Shown here: in pieces, positions 43,002-53,093 of the stretch
Layout of the letters: the number at the start of each line of letters is the position of its first letter
How positions within the stretch are numbered: position 1 is the stretch's first letter
Source: Mycolicibacterium chitae
GTDB taxonomy: Bacteria > Actinomycetota > Actinomycetes > Mycobacteriales > Mycobacteriaceae
Assembly (NCBI RefSeq): GCF_900637205.1
Contig: NZ_LR134355.1
Coordinates: 5,394,001 to 5,458,000, forward strand
Reading direction: 5' to 3'
Length of the DNA: 64,000 nucleotides
Position numbers and translations under genes: made by a program
Notes under the pieces: generated by a model
Database searches by the model: none
The model's input: the letters and a program-made list of their open reading frames with translations, nothing else
What the model was told of the DNA's origin: nothing

Positions 43002-43697
43002 ATGGTGATTCGACTCGCCGTCCTGACCGCTGCCTGCGTGCTGGTGCCCATCGCGGTGGGAGCGCCGGCGCTGGCCGAACCCGAGCCGCCCGGCCCGCCC
43101 GTCACCCCGGTCGCCAACGCCACCCCCGTGCCCGACGGGCCCGTCCCGTCGGCCCCACCGGGCGTGCTGGAGACCCCCGATGGGTGGACGCTGACGGTGT
43201 TCGGCAAGGACGAATCCATGACGCCGGTCCCCGCGCTGACCGGCGCGCCGACGTCGCGCGAATACATCGTCAGCGGGACGTTCACCGGCGCAGTGACCGG
43301 TACGAACATCACCAGCCTGACCGGCGGCACGCTCGAGGCCGGCTATCAGATCGGCTGCGGCATCATCCAGGATTCCATCGAGCCGATCATCAACGCCGGC
43401 ATCGCGCCCGGCTTCGCCCTGCCGTTCCTCGGGGAGGGCGGGATCTTCCCGCTGGTCCTCGGCGCCCAGGCAAGCGTCAACACCAAGATCGCGCTGCGCC
43501 CCGGCACGGTCACCACCGTCCCGGTGGGCAAGAAGGCCTTCAAGGGCACCGTCCCGCGGATCTCCATCACGGGCCTGCGGATCAAGTTCGACAGCTGCGC
43601 CGGCCAGTCCTTCATCCGGTCCTACGCCACCTTCGGGGCCGCCACCGACAACACCAACGACGTCATCACATACACGGGGGTGACCAAAATTGTTTGA
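43002..43697 (+). CDS. MspA-family protein, first of tandem pair
   Basis: Secreted protein of 231 aa of the MspA family (outer-membrane porin fold). Signal peptide about residues 1-24, a Pro-rich segment, then the family core SREYIVSGTFTGAVTG and GGTLEAGYQIGCGI, and the end region SFIRSYATFGAATDNTNDV. Classic MspA is an octameric porin of 184 residues. These longer Cys-containing relatives are not shown to be pores. It overlaps the next MspA-like gene by 8 bases. Confidence 0.85.
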   Translation: MVIRLAVLTAACVLVPIAVGAPALAEPEPPGPPVTPVANATPVPDGPVPSAPPGVLETPDGWTLTVFGKDESMTPVPALTGAPTSREYIVSGTFTGAVTGTNITSLTGGTLEAGYQIGCGIIQDSIEPIINAGIAPGFALPFLGEGGIFPLVLGAQASVNTKIALRPGTVTTVPVGKKAFKGTVPRISITGLRIKFDSCAGQSFIRSYATFGAATDNTNDVITYTGVTKIV

Positions 43698-44391
43698 TCC
43701 CAACCACTTACGCGTGCGCCTTGCCGCGGCGCTGGCCCTCGTCCCGATCGCGCTGGCGCCGTCGGCGGCTGCCGAACCGCCGCCCCCCGCCGATCCGCTG
43801 GTACAACCGGTGGCCGACGTCGGGCCGCCCCCGGACACCGGCGTCGTCGCCTCGGAGGCACCCGTCGTCGCGCAGACCCCGGACGGCCGCACCCTGACCG
43901 TCGCCGCCAGGGACGAGACCCAGTTGCCGATCGCGCCACTGACCACCGCCTTGTCGTCGCGGGCCTGGCTGGTCGGCGCCACCTTCACCGGCGAGGTCAC
44001 CGGCGACGTCAACGGCGGGACGCTCGAGGTCGGCTACCAGATCGGGTGCGGCATCCTGCTGGACAAGGGCGTCAAGCTGACCGGTTCGGTGGGCGTCGCC
44101 TTCGGCGGGTTCGGCATCGCGACCCCGCAGGGCGACTTCGCCGACGGCGTCGTGGGCTTCCCGATCAACGGCGGCGTCGAGGTGTTCCCCCGCCCCGGCG
44201 AGGTCACCAACGTCCCGGTGGACAAGAAGTCGTTCAAGGGCACGAGCACGCGAGTCACCGTCAAGGACATCCAGATCAAGGTCGACGGCTGTGTCGGCGC
44301 CTCGTCGCTGCGGTCGTATGCGATCTTGACCAGTTCCGACACCGATACCGACGACATCGTCGCCTACTACGGCATCCCGAAGGTGTTCTGA
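43690..44391 (+). CDS. MspA-family protein, second of tandem pair
   Basis: Paralogue of the preceding gene, 233 aa: signal (LAAALALVPIALAPSAAA), RAWLVGATFTGEVTGDVNGG, TLEVGYQIGCGILLD, KSFKGTSTRVTV, and CVGASSLRSYAI. The start is TTG 43690 inside the end of the first gene; GTG 43714 is an alternative that begins closer to the signal peptide. Both copies share paired Cys and the GYQIGCGI core, indicating tandem duplication. Confidence 0.83.
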   Translation: MFDPNHLRVRLAAALALVPIALAPSAAAEPPPPADPLVQPVADVGPPPDTGVVASEAPVVAQTPDGRTLTVAARDETQLPIAPLTTALSSRAWLVGATFTGEVTGDVNGGTLEVGYQIGCGILLDKGVKLTGSVGVAFGGFGIATPQGDFADGVVGFPINGGVEVFPRPGEVTNVPVDKKSFKGTSTRVTVKDIQIKVDGCVGASSLRSYAILTSSDTDTDDIVAYYGIPKVF

Positions 44392-44392
44392 G

Positions 44393-44881
44393 ATGAGGCA
44401 CTGGAGGACACGCGCGGCGGTGGCCGGTCTGCTCGCGCTCGCGGCGACGACCCTCGGCGCGACCACCGCGGCCGCCGAACCGCCTCCCCCGCCGCCGGAT
44501 CCGGTGCCGGCCCCGGTCCCCGCGCCGCAGCCGAGCCTTCCGGAGCAGCTGGCCTCGACACCGCTGGACGAGCTTGTGCTGGGCCAACATTCGGTGCCGT
44601 CGGCGCCGGGCGGCCAGCCCGCCGCTCCCCCGGGCCTCGAGATCGTCAACGGCGGTCAGTTCATGGACCCGCTGAACTTCCGGAAGCCGAAGCCCGACCA
44701 ACCCCCGCACCTGTCGCCGTATGTCCTGGGCCCCGGCGACCCGCACGCGCCCGGCCGGATCAACAGCGCGCGGGGCATCCACGCCTACTGGCACTCGATG
44801 TTCGGCAAGCTCCCCGTCGAACGTCTCGCCGAACCGCTGCCGGGGACCGCGCCGCCCGGGCCCGTCCCGCCGCCGGGCTGA
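44393..44881 (+). CDS. secreted Pro-rich hypothetical protein
   Basis: Protein of 162 aa starting 1 bp after the second MspA-like gene. Signal peptide (VAGLLALAATTLGATTAAAE), Pro-rich N- and C-terminal stretches (PPPPPPDPVPAPVPAP), and a central segment (LNFRKPKPDQPPHLSPYVLGPGDPHAPGRI) without a known domain. Operon position suggests it works with the MspA pair, perhaps in the periplasm. Function unknown. Confidence 0.78.
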   Translation: MRHWRTRAAVAGLLALAATTLGATTAAAEPPPPPPDPVPAPVPAPQPSLPEQLASTPLDELVLGQHSVPSAPGGQPAAPPGLEIVNGGQFMDPLNFRKPKPDQPPHLSPYVLGPGDPHAPGRINSARGIHAYWHSMFGKLPVERLAEPLPGTAPPGPVPPPG

Positions 44882-44884
44882 GCC

Positions 44885-45490
44885 TCAGTTGCGGCTGGTG
44901 TCGATCGGGTGGGTCGCCAGCATCGCCAACGGCATCGGCTGACGGCGCAGGATCCGCGACCACAGATCCACCTTCGGCTCCACCAGCACATCAGAGGGCA
45001 ACGCGGACAACACGATCCAGTCGTCGCGCTCGATCTCGCCCTCGAGCTGACCGATGGTCCACCCGGAGTAGCCGGCGAAGATCCGCACGCCCTCGAGCAC
45101 CGGGGCCAGTTCGTCGGGGTCGGCGTCGAGGTCCACCATGACGATGCGGCCCGACACGTGCCGCAGGCCGGGCACCTCCTCGGCGTCCGCCCCCACTCGC
45201 AGCGTGCCCAGGCACAGCGCGGCGTCCCGCTTGACGGGGCCGCCGACGAACATCGTCTTGGGTTTGGTGGTCAGCTTGGCCCACTGCGGCAACACGTTGT
45301 AGACCGCCATCTCGCTGGGCCGGTTCAGGATGACGCCCAGCGTCCCGCCGTCGTTGTGTTCCACCACGTAGATCACGCTGCGCCGGAAGGTCGGCTCCAA
45401 CAGATCGGTGTTGGCCAACAGCAGCGTCCCGGCACGCACCCGCTGCGCCGCGGGTGCGACGAAGTCCTCCGGGTCCTCGGGCTGAGCCAT
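44885..45490 (-). CDS. YqgE/AlgH (UPF0301) family protein (Rv0038-like)
   Basis: Conserved protein of 201 aa. Seen: RAGTLLLANTDLLEPTFRRS, GTLGVILNRPSE, MFVGGPVKRDAALCLG, and IFAGYSGWTIGQLEGEIERD, all YqgE signatures. Biochemical role undefined in the family. ATG 45490 is preferred. Position matches M. tuberculosis Rv0038, beside the MFS gene. Confidence 0.92.
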   Translation of the reverse strand: MAQPEDPEDFVAPAAQRVRAGTLLLANTDLLEPTFRRSVIYVVEHNDGGTLGVILNRPSEMAVYNVLPQWAKLTTKPKTMFVGGPVKRDAALCLGTLRVGADAEEVPGLRHVSGRIVMVDLDADPDELAPVLEGVRIFAGYSGWTIGQLEGEIERDDWIVLSALPSDVLVEPKVDLWSRILRRQPMPLAMLATHPIDTSRN

Positions 45491-45628
45491 CCATCCATCA
45501 TGGCACCCCCGCCGCCGGCTGTGGCCATCAAGCGCCGGACCGCTGGATATTTGTAGGGTGAGACTGCGCCGATCCGTCCCGTCGCCCGCGCCTGCGGTCG
45601 GTAGCACCACCGCAAGGGAGTGGCCCCT

Positions 45629-46906
45629 GTGAACAATCCGCGCCTCTCGCTGGCCGGTTGGCGTTCCGTGCGGGCCCTCCCGGACTTCCGGCGGCTGCTC
45701 GAACTGCGCATCGTCAGCCAGTTCGGCGACGGCCTGTTCTCGGCGGGGCTGGCCGGCGCGCTGCTGTTCAACCCCGAACGCGCCGCCAATCCGTGGGCGA
45801 TCGCCGGGGCGTTCGCGGTGCTGTTCCTGCCCTACTCGCTGCTGGGCCCGTTCGCCGGCGCGCTGCTGGACCGCTGGGACCGACGGCTGGTCCTCGTGGG
45901 CGCCAACTCCGGTCGGCTGGTGCTGATCCTCGGCGTCGGGCTGTTGTTGGCCACCCACTCCAGCGATCTGGCGGTGCTGTGCGGGGCGCTGCTGGTCAAC
46001 GGCTTCACCCGGTTCGTCGGCTCCGGCCTGTCGGCCGCCCTGCCGCACGTCGTGCCGCGCGAACAGGTGGTGTCGATGAACTCGGTGGCCATCGCGACGG
46101 GTGCGGTCGCCACGTTCCTGGGCGCCAACTTCATGCTGGTGCCGCGCCGGCTGATCGGCGCCGACGACGCCGGCGCCGCGGCCATCATCTTCATGGTCGC
46201 GATCCCGGTGACGATCGCGCTGCTACTCGCGCTGCGGTTCCCGACCCGGGTCCTCGGTCCCGACGACAGCGCCCGCGCCGTGCACGGGTCGGTGCTCTAC
46301 GCCGTGGCCACCGGGTGGATGCACGGCGCGCGCACCGTACTGGCCGTGCCGGCGGTCACCGCGACGCTGGCCGGGTTGGCGGTGCACCGGATGGCGTTCG
46401 GCATCAACACGCTGCTGGTGCTGGTCATCGTGCGGCACACCGACGTCCCGACCGTCGGCGTCGCGGGGTTGGGCACCGCGGTGCTGTTCGTGGCCGCGAC
46501 CGGGACCGGATCCTTCCTGGCCACCGTCCTGACTCCGGCCGCGGTGCACCGGTGGGGCCGCTACGCGACGGCCAACGGCGCGCTGGGTGCCGCGGCGCTG
46601 GTGCAACTGGCGGGCGCGACGCTGCACCTGCCGGTGATGGTGCTGTGCGGTTTCGTCCTCGGCGGGCTGGGTCAGGTGGTCAAGTTGTGTGCCGACAGCG
46701 CAATGCAACTCGACGTCGAGGACGCGCTGCGCGGGCACGTGTTCGCCGTGCAGGACTCGCTGTTCTGGGTGTCGTTCATCGCCGCGATCACCGCCGCGGC
46801 CGCCGTCATCCCCCCGGACGGGCAGGCGCCGCTGCTGGCCGTCGTCGGCTCCGCGCTGTATCTGATCGGCTTAGGGGTGCACGCGGCCGTCGGGCGGTTA
46901 CGGTGA
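45629..46906 (+). CDS. MFS transporter (Rv0037c-like)
   Basis: Major facilitator of 425 aa with about 12 hydrophobic helices. Motif A-like loop GPFAGALLDRWDRRLVLV between TM2 and TM3, and a second-half repeat. GTG 45629 is chosen because AAGGGAG lies eight bases upstream; GTG 45620 overlaps that site. Divergent from the YqgE gene. Substrate unknown; it probably exports small molecules. Confidence 0.9.
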   Translation: MNNPRLSLAGWRSVRALPDFRRLLELRIVSQFGDGLFSAGLAGALLFNPERAANPWAIAGAFAVLFLPYSLLGPFAGALLDRWDRRLVLVGANSGRLVLILGVGLLLATHSSDLAVLCGALLVNGFTRFVGSGLSAALPHVVPREQVVSMNSVAIATGAVATFLGANFMLVPRRLIGADDAGAAAIIFMVAIPVTIALLLALRFPTRVLGPDDSARAVHGSVLYAVATGWMHGARTVLAVPAVTATLAGLAVHRMAFGINTLLVLVIVRHTDVPTVGVAGLGTAVLFVAATGTGSFLATVLTPAAVHRWGRYATANGALGAAALVQLAGATLHLPVMVLCGFVLGGLGQVVKLCADSAMQLDVEDALRGHVFAVQDSLFWVSFIAAITAAAAVIPPDGQAPLLAVVGSALYLIGLGVHAAVGRLR

Positions 46907-46910
46907 GCCC

Positions 46911-47696
46911 ATGGGCGCAGCCGGTCCGATCGTCGACGACCTCGTCGCGGAGAGCGCGGAGCTCGACGCGCTCGTCGCCGGACTGACCGAAGCGCAGTGG
47001 CGCACGCCGACCCCCGCGCCGGGCTGGAGCATCGCGCATCAGATCGGGCACCTGCTGTGGACCGACCGCGTCGCGCTGATCTCGGTGACCGACGAGGCCG
47101 GCTTCGCCGATGTGCTGGGCACCGCGGCCGCCGACCCCACCGGCTTCGTCGACGCCGCGGCGGCCGAACTCGCCGCCGCTCCGCCCGAGCGGCTGCTCGC
47201 CGACTGGCGCACCACCCGCACCCGGCTGCACGAGGCGCTGCGCACCGTGGCCGACGGCCGCAAGCTGGTGTGGTTCGGCCCGCCGATGAGCGCGGCGTCG
47301 ATGGCCACCGCGCGGCTCATGGAGACCTGGGCGCACGGTCTCGACGTCGCCGATGCGCTCGGGGTACGGCGCGCGCCCACCGCCCGGCTCCGGTCGATCG
47401 CGCACATCGGCGTGCGGACCCGCGACTTCGCCTACACCGTGCACGGCCAAACCCCGCCGGAGGCACCGTTTCACGTGGAACTACGCGCGCCCGACGGGGA
47501 CGTGTGGACGTGGGGCCCGCCGGATGCGGCGCAGCGGATCACCGGCTCGGCGGCCGACTTCTGCGCGCTGGTCACGCAGCGGCGGCCGCTGCGCGAGCTC
47601 GACGTGGTCGCCCGCGGCGCCGACGCCGAGCATTGGCTGACGATCGCGCAGGCGTTCGCGGGGCCGCCCGGCAAAGGTCGCGCCGCCGAGAAGTAG
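46911..47696 (+). CDS. TIGR03084/DinB-like mycothiol-dependent-type protein (Rv0036c-like)
   Basis: Protein of 261 aa in the DinB/maleylpyruvate-isomerase-like fold. The N-terminal helix bundle starts GPIVDDLVAESAELDALV, with HQIGHLLWTD giving the first metal His and METWAHGLDVADALG the second His region. A C-terminal domain of about 90 residues follows. Many such actinobacterial proteins use mycothiol and a divalent metal; the reaction here is not known. It starts 4 bp after the MFS gene, so is co-transcribed. Confidence 0.85.
   Translation: MGAAGPIVDDLVAESAELDALVAGLTEAQWRTPTPAPGWSIAHQIGHLLWTDRVALISVTDEAGFADVLGTAAADPTGFVDAAAAELAAAPPERLLADWRTTRTRLHEALRTVADGRKLVWFGPPMSAASMATARLMETWAHGLDVADALGVRRAPTARLRSIAHIGVRTRDFAYTVHGQTPPEAPFHVELRAPDGDVWTWGPPDAAQRITGSAADFCALVTQRRPLRELDVVARGADAEHWLTIAQAFAGPPGKGRAAEK
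47467..47482. promoter_or_regulatory. parS-like sequence (degenerate)
   Basis: CGTTTCACGTGGAACT matches 13 of 16 positions of the parS consensus TGTTTCACGTGAAACA, keeping the TTTCACGTG core but breaking symmetry. It lies inside a coding gene, 16 kb from the perfect parS. Confidence 0.35.
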
Positions 47697-47747
47697 CTTT
47701 CTGACACCCCGTCCTGGGGAAATGCGTACGGCAGCTACTTCTCGGCG
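47684..47747. terminator. convergent-gene inverted repeat, probable bidirectional terminator
   Basis: CGCCGAGAAGTAGCT (47684-47698, overlapping the stop codon of the upstream gene) and AGCTACTTCTCGGCG (47733-47747) are perfect 15-bp complements. The 34-base spacer contains a smaller CCCC/GGGG hairpin. The repeat sits between two convergent genes. Confidence 0.65.
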
Positions 47748-47758
47748 CCAGAGGCGGG

Positions 47759-48262
47759 TCAGAGCGCCCCGGCGTCCTCGGCGGCACCGTCGCCGTCGGC
47801 GTCCACCAGCTTGAGATCCATCCGGCCGTCCCCGTCGAGGTCGACGAAGCCGACCGACCCGTCCTCGGCGATCACCCGGTCCGCCAGGCCGTCGCCGTCG
47901 CTGTCGAACAGCCGGTCGTCGGCCGCGCCGTCGGCGTCGAAATCGACCAACGGCCCGCCGGACTGCTCCACCCCGTCCAGCGCGTACCACCGCAGCGCGG
48001 ACCCCGATCCCGGGGCGGCCGCGGCCAGCGCCCAGGTGCCGGAGCCGTCGTCGGTGAACCACGCGGGCTCGGCGGCGAAGTCCAGCACGGCGTGGTCGGC
48101 CAGCCCGTCGTCGTCGAGATCGAGCAGCGCGTCGTCGCGCAGGCCGTCGTCGTCCAGATCCACCCCGACCGCGTCCAGCACGCCGTCGCCGTCGGTGTCG
48201 ACATCCGGTTGGGCACTCCACATCGATGCGGTGCCGTCCCCGGCACCCAAGCAGTAATCCAT
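47759..48262 (-). CDS. Asp-rich protein with seven Ca-binding-type DxDxDG loops
   Basis: Acidic protein of 167 aa with no visible signal peptide or membrane segment. Loops of the EF-hand/thrombospondin-type-3 pattern occur at about residues 20 (DVDTDGDG), 35 (DLDDDG), 48 (DLDDDG), 107 (DFDADG), 120 (DSDGDG), 141 (DLDGDG) and 154 (DADGDG). They are split into two groups by a spacer around FTDDGSGTWALAAAAPG. It lies 7 bp upstream of the pcnA stop side on the same strand (pcnA is next downstream). The acidic loops imply calcium binding. Biological role unknown. Confidence 0.72.
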   Translation of the reverse strand: MDYCLGAGDGTASMWSAQPDVDTDGDGVLDAVGVDLDDDGLRDDALLDLDDDGLADHAVLDFAAEPAWFTDDGSGTWALAAAAPGSGSALRWYALDGVEQSGGPLVDFDADGAADDRLFDSDGDGLADRVIAEDGSVGFVDLDGDGRMDLKLVDADGDGAAEDAGAL

Positions 48263-48269
48263 ACCGGGA

Positions 48270-49760
<1,491 letters not shown>

Positions 49761-49887
49761 GTTCGGTGAGCCTAATGCGCCGGGCGGGCGACGGCCTAAT
49801 ACCTCCTCGACAACAGGCCGGTCTCGATATCGCAGCACCGGCGAGTGGCGGCGAGGGGCCGTCGTCCTGGCAGCTACTATCGCTTGG

Positions 49888-50700
49888 GTGTCCGACGGCG
49901 AACAGGCCAAACCGCGACGGCGCCGAGGCCGGCGTCGCGGTCGTCGTGCCGCCGGTCCCGCGCAACCGGCCGCCGAGGCCCATTCCGACAGCCCGCGTGA
50001 CGTCCCGCCGCAGAAAACCGTGAACACCCCCAATGTCGTCGCCGCCGCCCGGCCGGCGGCCCAGCCCGGCAAGAGTCGGCGCGCCCGACCGCCGCGGCTG
50101 CGCACGGTCCACGAGACGTCGGCCGGCGGCCTGGTGATCGACGGCATCGACGGCCCCCGCGATGAACAGAGCGCCGCCCTGATCGGCCGGATCGACCGGC
50201 GCGGCCGGATGCTGTGGTCGCTGCCCAAGGGCCACATCGAGCAGGGCGAGACCGCCGAGCAGACCGCCATCCGCGAGGTCGCCGAGGAAACCGGCATCCA
50301 GGGCACGGTGCTGGCCGCGCTCGGCAGCATCGACTACTGGTTCGTCACCGAGGGCCGCCGCGTGCACAAGACCGTGCACCACTATCTGCTGCGGTTCGCC
50401 GGCGGCGAGCTGTCCGACGAGGACGTCGAGGTCAGCGAGGTGGCCTGGGTGCCCCTGTCCGAGTTGCCCGCGCGGCTGGCCTACGCCGACGAGCGCCGCC
50501 TGGCCGAGGTCGCCGGCGAACTGATCCACACCCTGCAGACCCACGGGCCCGAGGCGCTGCCGCCGCTGCCGCCGAGTTCGCCGCGGCGCCGCCCGCAGAC
50601 CCATTCGCGCACCCGGGACCGCCACCGGGATCGCCGTACCGAACGCCGCAATGACGAATCCGCATCGGGACGGACGAACGGTTGCGGAAAGTCGCCATGA
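49888..50700 (+). CDS. mutT4: Nudix hydrolase (MutT4-like, Rv3908)
   Basis: Nudix protein of 270 aa: basic Arg-rich N-terminal tail (RRRRGRRRGRRAAG), Nudix domain from about residue 75 with box GHIEQGETAEQTAIREVAEE-TGI, and a basic, disordered C-terminal tail. MutT-type enzymes clear oxidised nucleotides or related diphosphates; the M. tuberculosis orthologue is named mutT4. Start GTG 49888. Its stop overlaps the next gene's ATG (ATGA at 50697-50700). Confidence 0.93.
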   Translation: MSDGEQAKPRRRRGRRRGRRAAGPAQPAAEAHSDSPRDVPPQKTVNTPNVVAAARPAAQPGKSRRARPPRLRTVHETSAGGLVIDGIDGPRDEQSAALIGRIDRRGRMLWSLPKGHIEQGETAEQTAIREVAEETGIQGTVLAALGSIDYWFVTEGRRVHKTVHHYLLRFAGGELSDEDVEVSEVAWVPLSELPARLAYADERRLAEVAGELIHTLQTHGPEALPPLPPSSPRRRPQTHSRTRDRHRDRRTERRNDESASGRTNGCGKSP

Positions 50701-53093
50701 CCGTGCCGCGGCGCCCATCGATCGTGGCGCCACGCATCGTCACCCTGCTGGCGATCCTGGCGATGCTGTTGGTGCCGGCCGTCCTGCCGCAGGCCGCCGC
50801 CCAGCCCGGCGACGAGTCCGGCTCCGCCCCGTTCGTGGTGATCAGCATCGACAGCGTCGACCCGAACGTCGTCACCACCGCCAGCAATCCCACCGTCACC
50901 GTCACCGGCACCGTGTCCAACGTCGGCGACCGCACCGTGCGCGACGTCGTCGCCCGCCTCGAGCACGCCCCGGCCGTGTCGTCGGCCGCGGCGCTGCGCA
51001 CCAGCCTGACCGGCGGCACCGCGCAGTTCAGCGCGGTCGGCGGATTCGTCACCCTCACCGACCAACTCGACCGCGGCCAGCGGACCCCGTTCCGGTTCAG
51101 CTACCCGCTGCGCTCCGACACCGACCCGTCGCTGCGGGTGACCGAGCCCGGCGTCTACCCGCTGCTGGTCAACGTCAACGGCACCCCGGATTACGGCGCC
51201 CCGGCCCGCCTGGACGACGCGCGCTTCCTGCTGCCGGTCCTCGGGGTGCCCCGCGAGGACGACGCCGACGGCGCCCCGACCGTCGGCGCGCTCGGGCTCG
51301 ACGGCGTGATCCCGCCGGACACCCGCCGGCCGGTGGCCACGACGATGCTGTGGCCGCTGGCCGATCGGCCCCGGCTGGCGCCCGGGGTGCCCGGCGGCAC
51401 CGCGCCCGTGCGGCTGATGGACGACGAGTTGGCGACCTCGCTGGCCCCCGGCGGCCGGCTGGACACGCTGCTGGGCGCCGCCGAGTTCGCCACCAGCGAG
51501 CCCGTCGACCCCGAGGGCGAGGTCAGCCGCGCGTTGTGCCTGGCCGTCGACCCGGACCTGCTGGTCACCGTCAACGCCATGACCGGCGGCTACGTCGTCG
51601 CCGACGCCAGCGACGGCCTGGGGGCGGCCAGCCACCCGGGCACCGGCCAGACCGCGGCGATCGGCTGGCTGGACCGGCTGCGCGCGCTGGCCGCGCGGAT
51701 GTGCGTGGTCGCGACGCCGTACGCGCAGGCCGACCTCGACGCGCTGCAGCGGGTCAACGACCCCGGCCTGAGCCACTTCACCACCGTGGCCGCCGCCGAT
51801 CTGGTGGATCAGCTGCTCGGCGTGCAGTCGGTGCGCGGGGCGACGCTGGTGGGCGACGGCCCACTGACCCGCCGGGTGGTCGACCTGCTCGGCGCCCAGG
51901 GCAACACCGTGGCCATCGCCGCCGCGGACGCCACCGCCGACGACGGCCCCGACCTCGCCGTGCGGCGGGTCTCGCCGCAGGTGGTCGCCGCACCCACCGA
52001 CCCGACGGTCGGGGCGGCACTGGCCGCCGCGGGCCGGGCCCCCGTCGCACCGAACTACCTCGACGACTCGCTGGCCGTGCCGCTGCGCGACGGCTCGCAC
52101 ACCGCCCGGCGCCAGGACGCGCTGGGCGCCATGCTGTGGCGCACGCTGGATCCCGAGAACGAGCCGCGCAGCCAGATCCTGATGCCGCCGCTGAAGTGGA
52201 ACCTGGACCCCGATGACGCCCAGGCCATCCTGACCACGCTGGCGACCACGATCCGCGCGGGGCTGGCGACTGCGGCCCCGCTGCCCGCGGTCATCGCCGG
52301 GGCGGCCGCGGCCCCGCCGCCCGCCGACCCGGACGCCGTCGCGGCCGTCGCCCCGCAGACCCGGTTCGACGACGGCGTCGTCAACACCATCGCCGGGCAG
52401 GTGGGCCGGCTGTGGGGACTGACGGCGGCGCTGACCACCAACGAGCAGACCGGGCTGACCGGCCTGCAGTACACCGCGCCGCTGCGCGAGGACATGCTGC
52501 GCGCGCTCAGCCAGGCCGAGCGTCCCGCCGTGCGCAACGAACTGGCCGAGCAGCGGCTGGCCGTCGTCGGCCGCACCGTCGCCGATCTGTTCGGGGCGGT
52601 GACCATCGTGAACCCGGGCGGCTCCTACACCCTGGCCACCGAGCGCAGCCCGCTGCCGCTGGCGCTGCGCAACGACCTGGCCGTCCCGATCCGGGTGCGC
52701 CTGGTGGTCGACGCGCCGCCGGGCATGTCGGTCACCGACATCGGCGAGCAGGAGCTGCCGCCGGGCTATCTGCCCATCCACATCCCCGTCGAGGTGCACT
52801 TCAGCCAGCGCGTCGCCGTCGACGTGGCGCTGCGCACCCCGGACGGCCTGACCCTCGGTGAGCCGGTCCGGCTGTCGGTGCATTCCAACGCCTACGGCAA
52901 GGTCCTGTTCTTCATCACCCTGGCGGCGGCCGCGGTACTGATCACGCTGACCGCGCGCCGGTTGTGGCACCGTTTCCGGGGCCAACCGGACCCCGCCGAC
53001 CTCGATCGACCAGAATCCAGCGATCGACCCGAACCCCGCGATCGACCCGAATCCAGTGACCCCGAACCTGCCCCAGTAGAACCGCCACGATGA
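50697..53093 (+). CDS. exported membrane-anchored DUF6049-type protein (Rv3909-like)
   Basis: Protein of 798 aa. N-terminal signal (VTLLAILAMLLVPAVLPQAAA), a large extracytoplasmic region with an Ig-like start (NPTVTVTGTVSNVGDRTV), one C-terminal transmembrane helix (VLFFITLAAAAVLITL), and a short cytosolic tail with near-repeats (DRPESSDRPEPRDRPESS). ATG 50697 overlaps the Nudix stop; TTG 50682 is an alternative. It is coupled to murJ by a further ATGA overlap. Conserved in this spot across mycobacteria, so a role near lipid II export or polar growth is plausible but unproven. Confidence 0.88.
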   Translation: MTVPRRPSIVAPRIVTLLAILAMLLVPAVLPQAAAQPGDESGSAPFVVISIDSVDPNVVTTASNPTVTVTGTVSNVGDRTVRDVVARLEHAPAVSSAAALRTSLTGGTAQFSAVGGFVTLTDQLDRGQRTPFRFSYPLRSDTDPSLRVTEPGVYPLLVNVNGTPDYGAPARLDDARFLLPVLGVPREDDADGAPTVGALGLDGVIPPDTRRPVATTMLWPLADRPRLAPGVPGGTAPVRLMDDELATSLAPGGRLDTLLGAAEFATSEPVDPEGEVSRALCLAVDPDLLVTVNAMTGGYVVADASDGLGAASHPGTGQTAAIGWLDRLRALAARMCVVATPYAQADLDALQRVNDPGLSHFTTVAAADLVDQLLGVQSVRGATLVGDGPLTRRVVDLLGAQGNTVAIAAADATADDGPDLAVRRVSPQVVAAPTDPTVGAALAAAGRAPVAPNYLDDSLAVPLRDGSHTARRQDALGAMLWRTLDPENEPRSQILMPPLKWNLDPDDAQAILTTLATTIRAGLATAAPLPAVIAGAAAAPPPADPDAVAAVAPQTRFDDGVVNTIAGQVGRLWGLTAALTTNEQTGLTGLQYTAPLREDMLRALSQAERPAVRNELAEQRLAVVGRTVADLFGAVTIVNPGGSYTLATERSPLPLALRNDLAVPIRVRLVVDAPPGMSVTDIGEQELPPGYLPIHIPVEVHFSQRVAVDVALRTPDGLTLGEPVRLSVHSNAYGKVLFFITLAAAAVLITLTARRLWHRFRGQPDPADLDRPESSDRPEPRDRPESSDPEPAPVEPPR

